64,000 bases of DNA. Source: an uncultured Sphingomonadaceae bacterium. GTDB lineage: Bacteria; Pseudomonadota; Alphaproteobacteria; Sphingomonadales; Sphingomonadaceae. The stretch lies in contig CALKJZ010000011.1 in NCBI GenBank assembly GCA_937995515.1, positions 1 to 64,000 on the forward strand, read 5' to 3'. Each line of letters starts with the position of its first letter. Position 1 is the stretch's first letter. A program made the position numbers and the translations under genes. Under the pieces are notes generated by a model. It did no database searches. It was not told where the DNA came from and saw only the letters and a list, made by a program, of their open reading frames with translations. Positions 25,803 through 35,552 of the stretch are shown here, in pieces.

Positions 25803-26272
25803 GGGATGCTCCGCTTCTTGCCGGGGATGTCGCGCGCGGGGTCCTGCGGCTGCTCTGGTATCGCGGCGTGGCCTGCCAGCGGGAGGTGCGCCTCGCCGAC
25901 GGCCACCGGGCGGATCTTCTCGGCGTGGGCCGCGATGGCGCGATCTGGTGCGTCGAGATCAAGGTTTCGGCCGCCGATCTCCGCCACGATCGCAAGTGGC
26001 AGGCCTATGGCGCCTGGTGCGACCATTTCTGCTGGGCGGTGCCCGAAACGCTGGCGCCGCACCTCGACGCACCGCGCTTCCAGCCCGGGGTCTGCGGGCT
26101 CATCGTCGCCGACCGGCACGAAGCCTTCCTCGCCCGCGCGCCGGGCACGGCAGCCCTTGCGCCGGCACGGCGCAGGGCGGTGACGCTGCTGCTCGCCCGC
26201 CTTGGCGCAGAGCGCCAGCTGCGCGCAGAGGACCCGACCTTCGAGGGCTTCGGCGCCTTGCGCGACGGCTGA
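25799..26272 (+). CDS. mmcB: MmcB family DNA repair protein
   Basis: A 157-residue protein with the MmcB (PF06319) pattern: a nuclease-like core with HRADLLGVGRDGAIWCVEIKVS (given in part; the D and E-x-K look like a PD-(D/E)xK site), then DLRHDRKWQAYGAWCDHFCWAV. In Caulobacter MmcB contributes to mitomycin C resistance. Here it follows the radical SAM/UdgX pair, 247 bases downstream, and is probably read from the same SOS-controlled promoter. ATG 25799 has GGGAAGG upstream. It is convergent with the DUF3775 gene. Confidence 0.85.
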   Translation: MRDAPLLAGDVARGVLRLLWYRGVACQREVRLADGHRADLLGVGRDGAIWCVEIKVSAADLRHDRKWQAYGAWCDHFCWAVPETLAPHLDAPRFQPGVCGLIVADRHEAFLARAPGTAALAPARRRAVTLLLARLGAERQLRAEDPTFEGFGALRDG

Positions 26273-26306
26273 GCCGGCCGCACGGCGATGGCCGCACGAG
26301 CGGCGA

Positions 26307-26759
26307 TCAGGCCTCGTCGTCGCCGGGCTCGGCCGGCTCGTCGCCATAGAGAATGTCGGCTTCCTCATCGGCGAGATCAAAGCCGAGTGCGGCTGCACCT
26401 TCCTCGAGATAGTCGCCAAGAAGCGGCATCTCCATGAGATAGCGGGACGTGGGGCCGGTCGCCCGATCGCGCGCCGTCGCCTTCGCCTCCTCCCAGTCCT
26501 CCGCGTCGAAATCGCCGCGGCCGATCCACACCAGCGCCACCAGCGCGGCCTGTTCATCCTCGGAGAGGCTCTCGATCTCGCTGCGCAGCTCGTGGCCCAC
26601 CGGGTTCGATCGCCCGCCGGCGAGGATCGACGAGACGCCATCGTCGGTCGCGTTCGAACTGTCGACACTTGCGCCTGTGCCCGTTTGCGCGTCCCACGCA
26701 CGGGCGTAAAGGATGATCGCCGCAAGCGTGTCGCGGGGGATGCCGAGCGAATCGATCAT
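26307..26759 (-). CDS. DUF3775 domain-containing protein
   Basis: A 150-residue acidic protein. It begins MIDSLGIPRDTLAAIILYAR and contains ELRSEIESLSEDEQAALVAL, WIGRGDFDAEDWEEA and PLLGDYLEEGAAALGF, the pattern of DUF3775. The C-terminus is very acidic. Function is unknown; it should be soluble and cytoplasmic. Its ATG overlaps the stop of the DUF2189 membrane-protein gene (ATGA), so the two are co-translated. Confidence 0.8.
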   Translation of the reverse strand: MIDSLGIPRDTLAAIILYARAWDAQTGTGASVDSSNATDDGVSSILAGGRSNPVGHELRSEIESLSEDEQAALVALVWIGRGDFDAEDWEEAKATARDRATGPTSRYLMEMPLLGDYLEEGAAALGFDLADEEADILYGDEPAEPGDDEA

Positions 26760-27640
26760 GCGGCAGCCGGAGCGCCGGCCGGCGCCTCCTCGCTGTGGAT
26801 GACGGTGCGGCGGTAGAGATGCCATGTCGTGTGGCCGATCACCGGAAGCGTCACGAAGAAGCCGAGGAAGCCGGTTGCAATCGAGCCGCCCACCATCACG
26901 CCGATGATGAGGGCGAAGAAGAACATGGTGCCCGGGTTGCGGGCAACCGCCTTTACCGAGGTGACAAGCGCGGTCATGAAATCGACATCGCGATCGAGCA
27001 GGTGGGGAATGGCGGTGACCGAAATGGTAAAGACTGTCGCGGCGAGAACGGCGCCGAACAGATTGCCCCACAGCCACAGCGGCTGCGCCTCGGCCGAGAA
27101 CACGCGCGCGACGAAATCGCCGAAGGTCGCAGGCGCCACCGGGAAGGTCAGGGCATAGACCCAGCCGGCCGTGCGCATCCAGACGATCATCATGAAGATG
27201 AGGACGACGCCAAACAGCATGAGCTGGGTGCCGCCATGGCGGCGAAAGGACGAAAGGATGGGCCCCCACTGGAGCGGCTCGCCCGCCTCGAGCCGGCGCG
27301 AGACCTCGTAGAGACCGACGGCGACCGCCGGCCCGATGAGGAGAAAGCCCGCAATCGCGGGGAAGATGAGCTCATATTCGCCGATAAAGAGAAGGAGGCC
27401 GACAAGACCGAGACCGCCCACCACATAGACGGAGGCGAAGAACAGGCCGAAAGGGAAACTAGCGCGAAAATCCCTCACGCCGCGATGCAGGCAATCGAAC
27501 ACGTCTCCGGGGTTGAGATTGCGGATCGATGGCGGCGGAACCCAGCCTTCCGGGATGAAACCCGGATCCGGATCCTGTTCGAGGACCCGACCGTTGCGCC
27601 CATGCGGCGGTTCGCCGCCCTCCAGTGCATGGCTGACCAT
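26756..27640 (-). CDS. DUF2189 family integral membrane protein
   Basis: A 294-residue protein with about six transmembrane helices. The N-terminal PSIRNLNPGDVFDCLHRGVRDFRA and the GYE-type loop (GLYEVSRRLEAGEPLQW) are characteristic of DUF2189, found widely in alphaproteobacteria and of unknown function. The ATG at 27638-27640 is preferred to the GTG directly before it, because GAGGGAG then has normal spacing. It is divergent to the cbb3 oxidase operon across 72 bases and often lies near respiratory genes, but no role is shown. Confidence 0.82.
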   Translation of the reverse strand: MVSHALEGGEPPHGRNGRVLEQDPDPGFIPEGWVPPPSIRNLNPGDVFDCLHRGVRDFRASFPFGLFFASVYVVGGLGLVGLLLFIGEYELIFPAIAGFLLIGPAVAVGLYEVSRRLEAGEPLQWGPILSSFRRHGGTQLMLFGVVLIFMMIVWMRTAGWVYALTFPVAPATFGDFVARVFSAEAQPLWLWGNLFGAVLAATVFTISVTAIPHLLDRDVDFMTALVTSVKAVARNPGTMFFFALIIGVMVGGSIATGFLGFFVTLPVIGHTTWHLYRRTVIHSEEAPAGAPAAA

Positions 27641-27652
27641 CACCTCTCCCTC

Positions 27653-27681
27653 TTGGCAGGCCTCGACCCAGCCGATAGGCT
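27653..27681 (+). promoter_or_regulatory. putative cco operon promoter
   Basis: TTGGCA (27653-27658) and TAGGCT (27676-27681) are separated by 17 bases, and GGAAGG (27700-27705) follows 7 bases before the ccoN TTG start. No TTGAT-N4-ATCAA FNR/FixK box can be seen in the 72-base gap to the divergent gene, which is unusual for a cbb3 operon. Confidence 0.5.
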
Positions 27682-27712
27682 TCCGCCAACGCTTTACATG
27701 GAAGGCTGATCA

Positions 27713-29209
27713 TTGTCGACGCTCAGCGCATCTGTCACGGGCCCCGGCCCGACGGCTCCTTCCGCCAGCGGATATGAAGATGGTGTCGTCAAGCTGTTCG
27801 TGCTTGCGAGCCTTGCCATGGCGGTGCTCGGCATGGCGGCCGGGGTGTTCCTCGCCGCGCAGCTGGCCTGGCCGCAGCTCAACTTTGCGGAATACATCAA
27901 CTTCGGGCGCCTGCGGCCGGTGCACACCAATGTGGTGATCCTCGGCTTCGGCGGCAATGCGCTCCTCGGCACGTCGCTCTATGTGGCGCAGCGCACCAGC
28001 CAGGCGCGGCTGTTTGGCGGCCTGTGGCCGGCAACAATCCTGTTCGTCGGTTTCAACACGCTGGCCGTCATTGCCGTGGTGGGCTACCTTTTTGGCATCA
28101 CGAAAAGCATGGAATATGCCGAGTTCGAGTGGTTCATCTACTGGCCGCTCATCCTCGTCTGGGTCCTCTACTTCGTGATCTTCACCGGCACCATCCTGCG
28201 CCGGCGCGAGCCTCACATCTATGTCGCCAACTGGTTCTACTGGTCGTTCATCGTGGCCGTGGCGGTGCTCGTCATTGTTAACAACCTGTCGCTCCCCGTG
28301 TCGCTCACCGGCACCAAGAGCTACCCTGTCTGGTCGGGTGTGCAGTCGGCCATGATCCAGTGGTGGTACGGCCACAACATGGTTGGATTTTTCCTGACAG
28401 CCGGCTTCCTCGGCATGATGTACTACTTCCTGCCGAAGCAGGCAGGGCGTCCTATCTATTCCTACCGGCTGTCGATCGTCCATTTCTGGTCGCTTATCTT
28501 CCTCTACATCTGGGCCGGTCCGCACCATCTTCACTACACATCCCTGCCCGACTGGACCCAGACCCTCGGGATGGTCTTCTCCGTGATGCTCTGGATGCCG
28601 TCCTGGGGCGGGATGGTAAACGGCATCATGACGCTCTCGGGCGCCTGGCACAAGCTGCGCACCGACCCGGTGCTGCGCTTCCTCGTGGTTGCGGTGGCCT
28701 TCTATGGCATGTCGACCTTCGAGGGGCCGCTGATGTCGATCCGTGCGGTCAACTCGCTTTCCCACTACACCGACTGGACGGTGGGCCACGTCCATTCCGG
28801 CGCGCTCGGCTGGGTCGGCTTCATGGCGTTTGGCGCGCTCTATTATCTCATTCCCCGGCTGTGGCGGGTGCCGCGCCTTTATTCGCAGCGCCTCGTCGAG
28901 CTGCACTTCTGGCTCGCGACCGTGGGCATCCTCCTCTACATCACGGCGATGTGGGTGTCGGGCATCACCCAGGCGCTGATGTGGCGGACCTACGACGACC
29001 AGGGCTTCCTGCTCTATTCCTTCTCCGACACGGTGGTGATGCTGCACCCCTATTATGTGACACGCTTCCTCGGCGGCCTGTTCTACCTTGCGGGCATGCT
29101 GGTGATGGTATGGAACGTGGCGCAGACCATCCGCGGGGTTCACCTTCGTGCGCCGCAGGCGCGCCCGGCGGCGGTGGCGGCCGGCGCCCAGCCGGTACCG
29201 GCGGAATGA
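27713..29209 (+). CDS. ccoN: cbb3-type cytochrome c oxidase subunit I (CcoN)
   Basis: A 498-residue heme-copper oxidase catalytic subunit with about 12 transmembrane helices. Heme and CuB ligand regions are visible: [40 protein letters not shown] and [13 protein letters not shown]. It reduces O2 with high affinity and pumps protons. An in-frame stop (27707-27709) lies just upstream. The only plausible start is TTG 27713, backed by GGAAGG 7 bases before it. It is the first gene of an eight-gene operon. Confidence 0.97.
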   Translation: MSTLSASVTGPGPTAPSASGYEDGVVKLFVLASLAMAVLGMAAGVFLAAQLAWPQLNFAEYINFGRLRPVHTNVVILGFGGNALLGTSLYVAQRTSQARLFGGLWPATILFVGFNTLAVIAVVGYLFGITKSMEYAEFEWFIYWPLILVWVLYFVIFTGTILRRREPHIYVANWFYWSFIVAVAVLVIVNNLSLPVSLTGTKSYPVWSGVQSAMIQWWYGHNMVGFFLTAGFLGMMYYFLPKQAGRPIYSYRLSIVHFWSLIFLYIWAGPHHLHYTSLPDWTQTLGMVFSVMLWMPSWGGMVNGIMTLSGAWHKLRTDPVLRFLVVAVAFYGMSTFEGPLMSIRAVNSLSHYTDWTVGHVHSGALGWVGFMAFGALYYLIPRLWRVPRLYSQRLVELHFWLATVGILLYITAMWVSGITQALMWRTYDDQGFLLYSFSDTVVMLHPYYVTRFLGGLFYLAGMLVMVWNVAQTIRGVHLRAPQARPAAVAAGAQPVPAE

Positions 29210-29225
29210 GCTCGGGGAGACACGG

Positions 29226-30089
29226 ATGAGCCAGACCAACGACCGCGCGGCCGGCTCCGGCCTCGGGGACGCGCCGCCACCCGGGGCCGAGACTGCGGCT
29301 GCCGGCAAGCCCCTTCTCCGCCACGAGGTGGTCGAGAAATCCGCGCCGCTGATGCTGCTTTTGACCCTCGTCTCGATCCTCATCGGAGGAGTGGTGACGG
29401 TGGTGCCGCTGTTCACCATCGAGTCGACCATCGAGCCGGTGCCGGGCGTGCGGCCGTACAGCCCGCTCGAGCTTGCGGGCCGCAACATCTACACGCGCGA
29501 AGGCTGCTACACCTGCCACAGCCAGCAGATCCGCCCCTTCCGCGACGAGGTGGACCGCTATGGCCACTACAGCCTTGCAGCCGAGAGCCAGTACGACCAC
29601 CCGTTCCAGTGGGGCTCCAAGCGCACCGGGCCCGACCTTGCGCGGGTGGGCGGCAAATATTCGAATGCCTGGCACGAGGCCCATCTCATCAATCCCCGGC
29701 AGGTGCTCCCGGGCTCGATCATGCCCGCCTATGGCTTCCTGGCCCGGCGCGAGGTCAACCCGGAGGAGATGGCCGCGCACCTGCGCACGCTGCGGCGCCT
29801 CGGCGTGCCCTACACCGACGAGATGATCGAGAGGGCGGCCGACGACATGCGCGCCCAGGCAAATCCGTTCGATCGCAACCTTGCCGCGATGCGCGAGCGC
29901 TATCCGAAGGCCGCAGTCGGTCCGTTCACTGGCCCGCCGCGCTCGCCGATGGACCAGACGCCGGTGCGCATCACCGAGATGGATGCGCTGATCGCCTATC
30001 TGCAGGTGCTCGGCACCCTGGCCGAGATCGACCGGCTTCGCCCCGAGGATCTGCGCCAGATCCGCCGCACCGGGGCAAGCCCGCAATGA
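29226..30089 (+). CDS. ccoO: cbb3-type cytochrome c oxidase subunit II (CcoO)
   Basis: A 287-residue membrane-anchored mono-heme cytochrome c. It has one N-terminal transmembrane helix (about 45-65), the heme site EGCYTCHSQQIRPFRDE, and the late Met-ligand region LPGSIMPAYGFL. It passes electrons from CcoP to CcoN. ATG 29226 has GGGGAGACA upstream, 17 bases after ccoN. The N-terminus is longer than usual, with about 35 disordered residues before the membrane helix. Confidence 0.96.
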   Translation: MSQTNDRAAGSGLGDAPPPGAETAAAGKPLLRHEVVEKSAPLMLLLTLVSILIGGVVTVVPLFTIESTIEPVPGVRPYSPLELAGRNIYTREGCYTCHSQQIRPFRDEVDRYGHYSLAAESQYDHPFQWGSKRTGPDLARVGGKYSNAWHEAHLINPRQVLPGSIMPAYGFLARREVNPEEMAAHLRTLRRLGVPYTDEMIERAADDMRAQANPFDRNLAAMRERYPKAAVGPFTGPPRSPMDQTPVRITEMDALIAYLQVLGTLAEIDRLRPEDLRQIRRTGASPQ

Positions 30090-30274
30090 GCGAGGAAGCG
30101 TTCGGCGTGGTGGAGGCGCTGTTCCTCCTTGTGGGCTTCGTATTCATCGGCGCCGTCTGGTTCCTTGCGTTCCGGCCATCGGCAAAGGTGCGGATGGAGG
30201 AGCATGGCCGGATTCCCTTCCGCGACGAGGGCGGCGTTGCCCTGCGCGACCGGCACGACAGGGAGGGCGCGTGA
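30086..30274 (+). CDS. ccoQ: cbb3 oxidase small subunit CcoQ/FixQ
   Basis: A 62-residue single-helix membrane protein (VVEALFLLVGFVFIGAVWFL) followed by a charged tail, as in CcoQ/FixQ, which stabilises the cbb3 complex. The ATG overlaps the ccoO stop (ATGA). Identification rests on size, topology and operon position between ccoO and ccoP. Confidence 0.85.
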   Translation: MSEEAFGVVEALFLLVGFVFIGAVWFLAFRPSAKVRMEEHGRIPFRDEGGVALRDRHDREGA

Positions 30275-31233
30275 TGGCACGACCCGAGCGCGACCCGCTG
30301 ACCGGGCAGTGGACAACCGGCCACAGCTGGGACGGGATCAAGGAACTGAAGACCCCCGTTCCGGTCTGGTGGGTCTCGACCTTCCTCATCTCGATCGCCT
30401 TTTCGATCCTCTACATCGTGCTCAATCCCTCCTTCCCCTCGCCGGCGGGCAAGGCGTTCGCGATGAACCCCGTCTCCACCCGCGAGGGGCTCGCCATCCG
30501 GCTTGAGGAGGCAGCCGCGCGCATGGAGGGGATGAATGCGCGCCTTCTCGAACGTCCGCTGGAGGAGATCTCGCGCGACGCGGAGCTGGCACGCTTTGCC
30601 TTCAATGCCGGGCGCGCGCTCTACCAGGTGCACTGCATCGGCTGCCACGGCCCCGGAGCGGCCGGCCAGGCCGGCCAGTTCCCCGCGCTGGTCGATGACG
30701 ACTGGATCTGGGGCGGCACCAAGGCCGACATACACCAGACCATCCGCTATGGCATCCGCAACGAGGACCCGGACAGCCGGCAGAGCCAGATGCCGGTGTT
30801 CGGGCAAATCCTGCAGCCGCACGAGATCGACCAGCTGGCCGACTATGTGCTGGTGATGGGCGAGACCCAGCCCGGCGACGCGCGGCGAACCGGCCACCCT
30901 GCGCACGCGCTGTTCCAGCAGCAATGCGCCTCCTGCCACGGCGCCGATGGCCGCGGGAACATCGAGTTCGGCGCGCCCAACCTGACGGATGCCATCTGGC
31001 TCTACGGCGGCACGCGCGCCGAAATCCGCCAGCAGATTGCTGCCCCGCGCATGGGCATGATGCCCGGCTGGCACCAGCGGCTGACGGATGCCGAGATCGT
31101 GGCGCTGACGGTCTATATCCACGGTCTTGGCGGCGGGCAGCCGCCGCGCCCGGCCGAGCCGCTGCAGAGCGCCGCGGCAGCCACCGGCAGCAGCCAGCCC
31201 CAGACGCCCGCAGCCCCCGGCGCGGCGGGCTGA
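30274..31233 (+). CDS. ccoP: cbb3-type cytochrome c oxidase subunit III (CcoP)
   Basis: A 319-residue di-heme cytochrome c. The N-terminal TGHSWDGIKELKTPVPVWW is followed by one transmembrane helix, then two heme c sites (HCIGCHGPG and QCASCHGADG) with Met regions SQMPVFG and GMMPGWH. It accepts electrons from soluble or lipoprotein cytochromes c. ATG 30274 is chosen because the GGGAGGG before it is better spaced than for the GTG at 30271. A Pro/Ala-rich tail of about 35 residues ends the protein. Confidence 0.96.
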   Translation: MARPERDPLTGQWTTGHSWDGIKELKTPVPVWWVSTFLISIAFSILYIVLNPSFPSPAGKAFAMNPVSTREGLAIRLEEAAARMEGMNARLLERPLEEISRDAELARFAFNAGRALYQVHCIGCHGPGAAGQAGQFPALVDDDWIWGGTKADIHQTIRYGIRNEDPDSRQSQMPVFGQILQPHEIDQLADYVLVMGETQPGDARRTGHPAHALFQQQCASCHGADGRGNIEFGAPNLTDAIWLYGGTRAEIRQQIAAPRMGMMPGWHQRLTDAEIVALTVYIHGLGGGQPPRPAEPLQSAAAATGSSQPQTPAAPGAAG

Positions 31234-31241
31234 GGCTGGCC

Positions 31242-32723
31242 ATGGCCACGCACGCGCCCCCACCGCCGGAGACGACGCCTCGGCCTGCCGCGCCGGCGGC
31301 CGAGGCTGCCCCCCGGCCGCGAGCGCACATCGCCCTGCCGGCGCCCGGCACGCATGTGGTGCGCCGGCCTGTCCGCCCACGCCCGACCACGGGCCGCTGG
31401 CGCCGCACCAAGGATGCGGTGATGGCCGTCATCCTTGTCCTGTTCTTCATCCTGCCCCACCTCCCCTGGCCGCGGCCGGATGGGCAGCCGCAGCAGGCCC
31501 TGCTGTTCGATTTCGTGGGCGGATACGCCTATGTGTTCCCGTTCCGCTTCGGCTACGAGGATCTCCTGCTGCTGATGGGGCTGCTGCTCGTCTCGGCCAT
31601 GGGCCTGTTCTTCACCAACACGCTCGTCGGCCGGGTCTGGTGCGGCTTTTCCTGCCCGCAGACGGTGTGGACCGATCTGTTCCGCAAGATCGAGCATGCG
31701 GTTGCGCCGAAGATCGGCCGGGGCGGTGCGCGGCTGCTCTGGGGCGGCATTTCGCTCCTGACGGCGCTGACCATCCTTGCCTATTTCGCGCCGGCGCGCA
31801 CGCTCTGGCCCCTGATCTTCACCGGCGAGGCCGCCGCCTTCACCTATGTGCTGCTGGCAGCCTTCACGCTTGCCACCTTCTTCCTTGCGACGCTGGTGCA
31901 GGACATGGTCTGCACCCACTTCTGCCCCTGGCCGCGCTTCCAGGCCGTGATGGTCGACCGCGACACCAAGGTGGTGACCTACCAGGCTTGGCGCGGCGAG
32001 CCGCGCGGGCCGGCGAAACGCAAGGCCGCGCTCGCTGCGCAAGGAACCGCCGGGGGCGATTGCGTGGATTGCGGGCTGTGCGTCAAGGTGTGCCCGATGG
32101 GCATCGACATCCGCGAAGGGTCGCAGCTGGCCTGCATCGGCTGCGGCCTCTGCGCCGATGCCTGCAACCAGGTGATGGCAAAGCTCGGCCTCGAGGAGGG
32201 GCTCATCAGGTTCAGCTCCGACCGCGAGCAGACCGCGCTCGCCACCGGGCGGGCAGAGCCGAAGCCGCGGCTGCGGGCACGCACGCTGGGCTATGGCGCG
32301 ATGATGCTGCTGGTCATGGCCGTGATCGTGCCCGTTTACCTCGACCGCACCGGCATCATCGTGCATGTGGTGCCAGACCAGACCGGCGGGTTCGTGCGCC
32401 TGTCCGACGGGTCGATCCGCAACATCTACCAGCTGGGCGTGCAGGATGGCCGCGCGACCACGGGCCCGCTCCTCGTGGCGGTCGAGGGCGTGCCCGAGGC
32501 CCGCGTCGAGCTGGTGACGCCCGGCGCGGAGGCCTCGCTCGGCAACATCGTGCCCGCCCAGGCGCCGGGGGCGCGGCAGGCCAACCTGCGGATGATGGTG
32601 ACAGTGCCGCCCGGGCGCGCTGCCGGCCGGGTGCCTGTGCGCTTCACCTTCACGCCCGAGGGCGCCGACGCGCCCGAAGCCGTGGAGCGGGGGTGGTTTG
32701 TCGGCCCCGGGAGCGGCCGGTGA
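31242..32723 (+). CDS. ccoG: cbb3 oxidase accessory protein CcoG (RdxA/FixG)
   Basis: A 493-residue membrane Fe-S protein. It has two ferredoxin-type clusters, CVDCGLCVKVCPMGIDI and CIGCGLCADACNQ, plus membrane-embedded Cys motifs WCGFSCPQTVW and CTHFCPWPRFQ, and about five transmembrane helices. A C-terminal immunoglobulin-like domain faces the periplasm. CcoG reduces Cu(II) for assembly of the CuB site. It has a 70-residue Pro/Ala/Arg-rich N-terminal extension. It starts 8 bases after ccoP and overlaps ccoH as GTGA. Confidence 0.95.
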   Translation: MATHAPPPPETTPRPAAPAAEAAPRPRAHIALPAPGTHVVRRPVRPRPTTGRWRRTKDAVMAVILVLFFILPHLPWPRPDGQPQQALLFDFVGGYAYVFPFRFGYEDLLLLMGLLLVSAMGLFFTNTLVGRVWCGFSCPQTVWTDLFRKIEHAVAPKIGRGGARLLWGGISLLTALTILAYFAPARTLWPLIFTGEAAAFTYVLLAAFTLATFFLATLVQDMVCTHFCPWPRFQAVMVDRDTKVVTYQAWRGEPRGPAKRKAALAAQGTAGGDCVDCGLCVKVCPMGIDIREGSQLACIGCGLCADACNQVMAKLGLEEGLIRFSSDREQTALATGRAEPKPRLRARTLGYGAMMLLVMAVIVPVYLDRTGIIVHVVPDQTGGFVRLSDGSIRNIYQLGVQDGRATTGPLLVAVEGVPEARVELVTPGAEASLGNIVPAQAPGARQANLRMMVTVPPGRAAGRVPVRFTFTPEGADAPEAVERGWFVGPGSGR

Positions 32724-33190
32724 ACCGGGCGCTCAACTGGCTGCGCGAAGGGGATCGCTGGATCCCGATGATCTTTGTTGCGGGCTTCCTGCTGCTCTTC
32801 CTCGTGAACGGCCGGATGGTGTGGCTGGCCATCGCCACCAACCCCGGGCTTGTGACCGACCGGCCGAGCGCCGCGGCCGGCCCCGCCGGTGCACCAGAGG
32901 TTGCGATCCTGTTCGATGGCGAGGCGATGCGGGCAGAACCCGTGACGGTCCGGCTCGTGGACGCCGCGGGCCAGACCGTGCCGGCCCGGTCCGTCGTGCT
33001 GCGGGCCGAGCGGCCGACCCGCTATGCCCAGGCGCTCGTTGTGCCGCTGGAGCGCCGCGGCACCGGCTGGGCGGGCGAGGTCCGCCTGCCGCTCGGGGGT
33101 GAATGGGTGTTCACCGTCCGCGCAGAGACCGACGAAGGGTTGCTCGAGCTGCAGCAGACCGTCGAGGTGCGGCCGGGCCGGGTGCCATGA
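32720..33190 (+). CDS. ccoH: CcoH/FixH family cbb3 assembly protein
   Basis: A 156-residue protein with one N-terminal membrane helix (WIPMIFVAGFLLLFLVNGRMVW) and a periplasmic beta-rich domain (FDGEAMRAEPVTVRLVDAAG, ending ELQQTVEVRPG). This is the FixH layout; FixH helps mature the cbb3 complex. GTG 32720 overlaps the ccoG stop, and its stop overlaps the ccoI ATG (ATGA). Confidence 0.88.
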   Translation: MNRALNWLREGDRWIPMIFVAGFLLLFLVNGRMVWLAIATNPGLVTDRPSAAAGPAGAPEVAILFDGEAMRAEPVTVRLVDAAGQTVPARSVVLRAERPTRYAQALVVPLERRGTGWAGEVRLPLGGEWVFTVRAETDEGLLELQQTVEVRPGRVP

Positions 33191-35400
33191 CCGTCGCGTG
33201 GCCTGCGGGCAGCGTCGGCGAGCAGAGCCTCGCCGGCCATGTGCAGCGCGAGGCGGGCGGCCTGTGCCGCATCGGCCTGTTCGTCGAGGGTGTGCGCTGC
33301 GGCGGATGCGTCGCGCGGATCGAGCGGACGCTCGCCGCCCAGCCGCACGTCGTGCACGCGCGGCTCAATCTCTCCACCCGGCGGCTCGATCTCGCCTGGA
33401 AGGGCGCGCGCGGGCAGGTCGATGGCCTTGTCGGGCTGCTGGCCGGAATGGGCCACGCCGTGGTGCCTTGGATGCCCGACGATGTGGCCGCAGCCGACCG
33501 GCGCCACGAGCAGGATCTGCTGCTTGCCTTCGGGGTCTCGGCCTTTGCGCTTGCCAATGTGATGATGCTCGCCTGGGCGGTGTGGATCGGGCACTGGGGC
33601 GACATGGGGCCGGGCACGCGGGCCTTCTTCCACTGGATGCAGGCCCTGATCGCCGTGCCAGCCATTGCCTGGGCCGGGCGGCCCTTCTGGGGCTCGGCGT
33701 GGCGCGCGCTGCGGGCCGGCCAGACCAACATGGACGTGCCGATCGCAGCGGGCGTGCTGCTGACCACTGCCATGAGCCTCTCGGAGACGCTCCGGCACGG
33801 GCCGCATGTCTATTTCGACGGTGCGCTGGCGCTGTTGACCGTGCTGCTGCTGGGCCGCTGGCTCGACAGCCGGATGCGCGGACGGACCCGCTCGGGGATC
33901 GCGCAGCTTGCAAGCATCGCCGCCCAGCCCGTGACGCTGAGGCTTGCCGACGGGCGGACGGAGGCCGTCCCTGCCGGGCGGGTGCGGCCCGGCGCGCTCG
34001 TGGTCGTGGCAGCCGGCGAGCGCGTGGGCGTGGACGGTGTGGTGCGCGAGGGGCTGAGCGAGGTCGATGCCTCGCTGGTGACCGGCGAGTCGGATCCGCG
34101 CCCGCTGGCGCCGGGCGACGAGGCGATCGCGGGCATGCTCAACCTCGGCCAGCCGATCCTGGTGGAGGCCAGCGCCGCCGGTGCCGACAGCACGCTCGCC
34201 GAGATGGTGCGGCTGATGGAGGCCGCCGAGCAGCGCCGCGGCCGCCATGTCGCGCTCGCGGACCGGGTGGTGCGCTTCTACACGCCGGCCGTCCATGGGC
34301 TTGCGCTTGCGACCTTCCTCGGCTGGCTGGTTCTCGGCGCTGTGGGCTGGCAGCTGGCGCTGGTGCACGCCGTCACCGTGCTGATCATTGCCTGCCCCTG
34401 CGCCCTGGGCCTCGCCGTGCCGGCAACCCAGGTGGCAGCGGCCGGCCGGCTGCTGAACGAACAGGTGCTCATCGCCTCGCCGACCGCGCTCGAGCGGGCC
34501 GCTGCCGTCGACACGGTGGTGCTCGACAAGACAGGGACCCTCACGCTCCCGGGCGCCACGCTGGCCGAGACGCCGGCCGATCAGGCGCTGGTGGCACTGG
34601 CCTCGGGCATGGCTGCGGCCTCCGCGCACCCGCTGGCGCGCGCACTGCGTGCCCATGCCCCCGAAGCCCCGGCGCTTGCATCCGTGCGCGAGGTGCGGGG
34701 GGAGGGGCTTGCATGGCAAGGCCCGGACGGCGAGGTGCGGCTCGGCTCGGCTGCCTTCTGCAAGGTCGACGCACCGAATGCGCAGGCCGGACCCGGGCCT
34801 GTGGTGTGGATGTCCGCACCCGGGCACGCGCCGGCCCGCTTCCGCTTCGCACCCGTCGCGCGCCCCGATGCCGCCGAGGCGGTCGCAGCGCTCCAGGCGC
34901 AGGGCTTCCGGCTGGTGCTCGCCTCGGGTGATCGCGCAGGCCCGACCGCAGAGCTCGCCGGCGCGCTTGGCATTGGCGAATGGCATTGCGGCCAGACCCC
35001 GGCCGATAAGGCGGCGCTGATTGCGCGCCTGCAGGCGGAGGGGCGGCGGGTCGTGATGGTTGGCGATGGGCTGAACGACGCGCCCGCGCTTGCGCTCGCC
35101 GATGCGAGCCTCGCTCCGGGCACAGCGGTGGACGCGACCCGCCGCGCGGCCGATGCCGTCTGGATGGGCGAGAGGCTCGCGCCGGTGCCCTTCACCCTTG
35201 CGCTGGCCGCCCGCGCACATCGCATCGTGCGGCAGAACATCGGCTTTTCGTTTGTCTACAACGCCGTCTGGGTGCCGGTTGCGATGGCGGGCCTTGTGAC
35301 CCCTTGGATTGCGGCGGCGGCCATGGCGGCAAGTTCGCTCGCGGTCACCCTCAATGCCATGCGCGTTGGCCGGTTCTCCATGCCGGAGTTGCGCGCATGA
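33187..35400 (+). CDS. ccoI: copper-translocating P1B-type ATPase CcoI/FixI
   Basis: A 737-residue heavy-metal ATPase. The N-terminal HMA-like domain has VEGVRCGGCVARIE, and there are eight predicted transmembrane helices. The ion site is CPC in IIACPCALGLAVP, the phosphorylation site is DKTGTLT, TGES is in the actuator domain, and the hinge is GDGLNDAPALALADASLA. CcoI exports Cu+ for cbb3 oxidase assembly. The ATG overlaps the ccoH stop, and the stop overlaps the ccoS start. Confidence 0.95.
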   Translation: MTVAWPAGSVGEQSLAGHVQREAGGLCRIGLFVEGVRCGGCVARIERTLAAQPHVVHARLNLSTRRLDLAWKGARGQVDGLVGLLAGMGHAVVPWMPDDVAAADRRHEQDLLLAFGVSAFALANVMMLAWAVWIGHWGDMGPGTRAFFHWMQALIAVPAIAWAGRPFWGSAWRALRAGQTNMDVPIAAGVLLTTAMSLSETLRHGPHVYFDGALALLTVLLLGRWLDSRMRGRTRSGIAQLASIAAQPVTLRLADGRTEAVPAGRVRPGALVVVAAGERVGVDGVVREGLSEVDASLVTGESDPRPLAPGDEAIAGMLNLGQPILVEASAAGADSTLAEMVRLMEAAEQRRGRHVALADRVVRFYTPAVHGLALATFLGWLVLGAVGWQLALVHAVTVLIIACPCALGLAVPATQVAAAGRLLNEQVLIASPTALERAAAVDTVVLDKTGTLTLPGATLAETPADQALVALASGMAAASAHPLARALRAHAPEAPALASVREVRGEGLAWQGPDGEVRLGSAAFCKVDAPNAQAGPGPVVWMSAPGHAPARFRFAPVARPDAAEAVAALQAQGFRLVLASGDRAGPTAELAGALGIGEWHCGQTPADKAALIARLQAEGRRVVMVGDGLNDAPALALADASLAPGTAVDATRRAADAVWMGERLAPVPFTLALAARAHRIVRQNIGFSFVYNAVWVPVAMAGLVTPWIAAAAMAASSLAVTLNAMRVGRFSMPELRA

Positions 35401-35552
35401 CCAGCCTTCTCATCCTGATCCCGCTTGCGCTCATCCTCGGTCTCATCGGGCTTGGCGCCTTCATCTGGGCCGTGCGCTCCGGGCAGTATGAGGATATGGA
35501 CGGGGCGGCGCAGCGGATCCTGCACGACATGGAGGATGACCCGAATGGCTGA
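35397..35552 (+). CDS. ccoS: cbb3 oxidase maturation protein CcoS
   Basis: A 51-residue protein with one membrane helix (LLILIPLALILGLIGLGAFIWAV, given in part), then SGQYEDMDGAAQRILHDMEDD, which matches the CcoS pattern (SGQYDDLEGPA-like). It is needed to insert heme and copper into CcoN. ATGA overlap with ccoI. Confidence 0.93.
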   Translation: MTSLLILIPLALILGLIGLGAFIWAVRSGQYEDMDGAAQRILHDMEDDPNG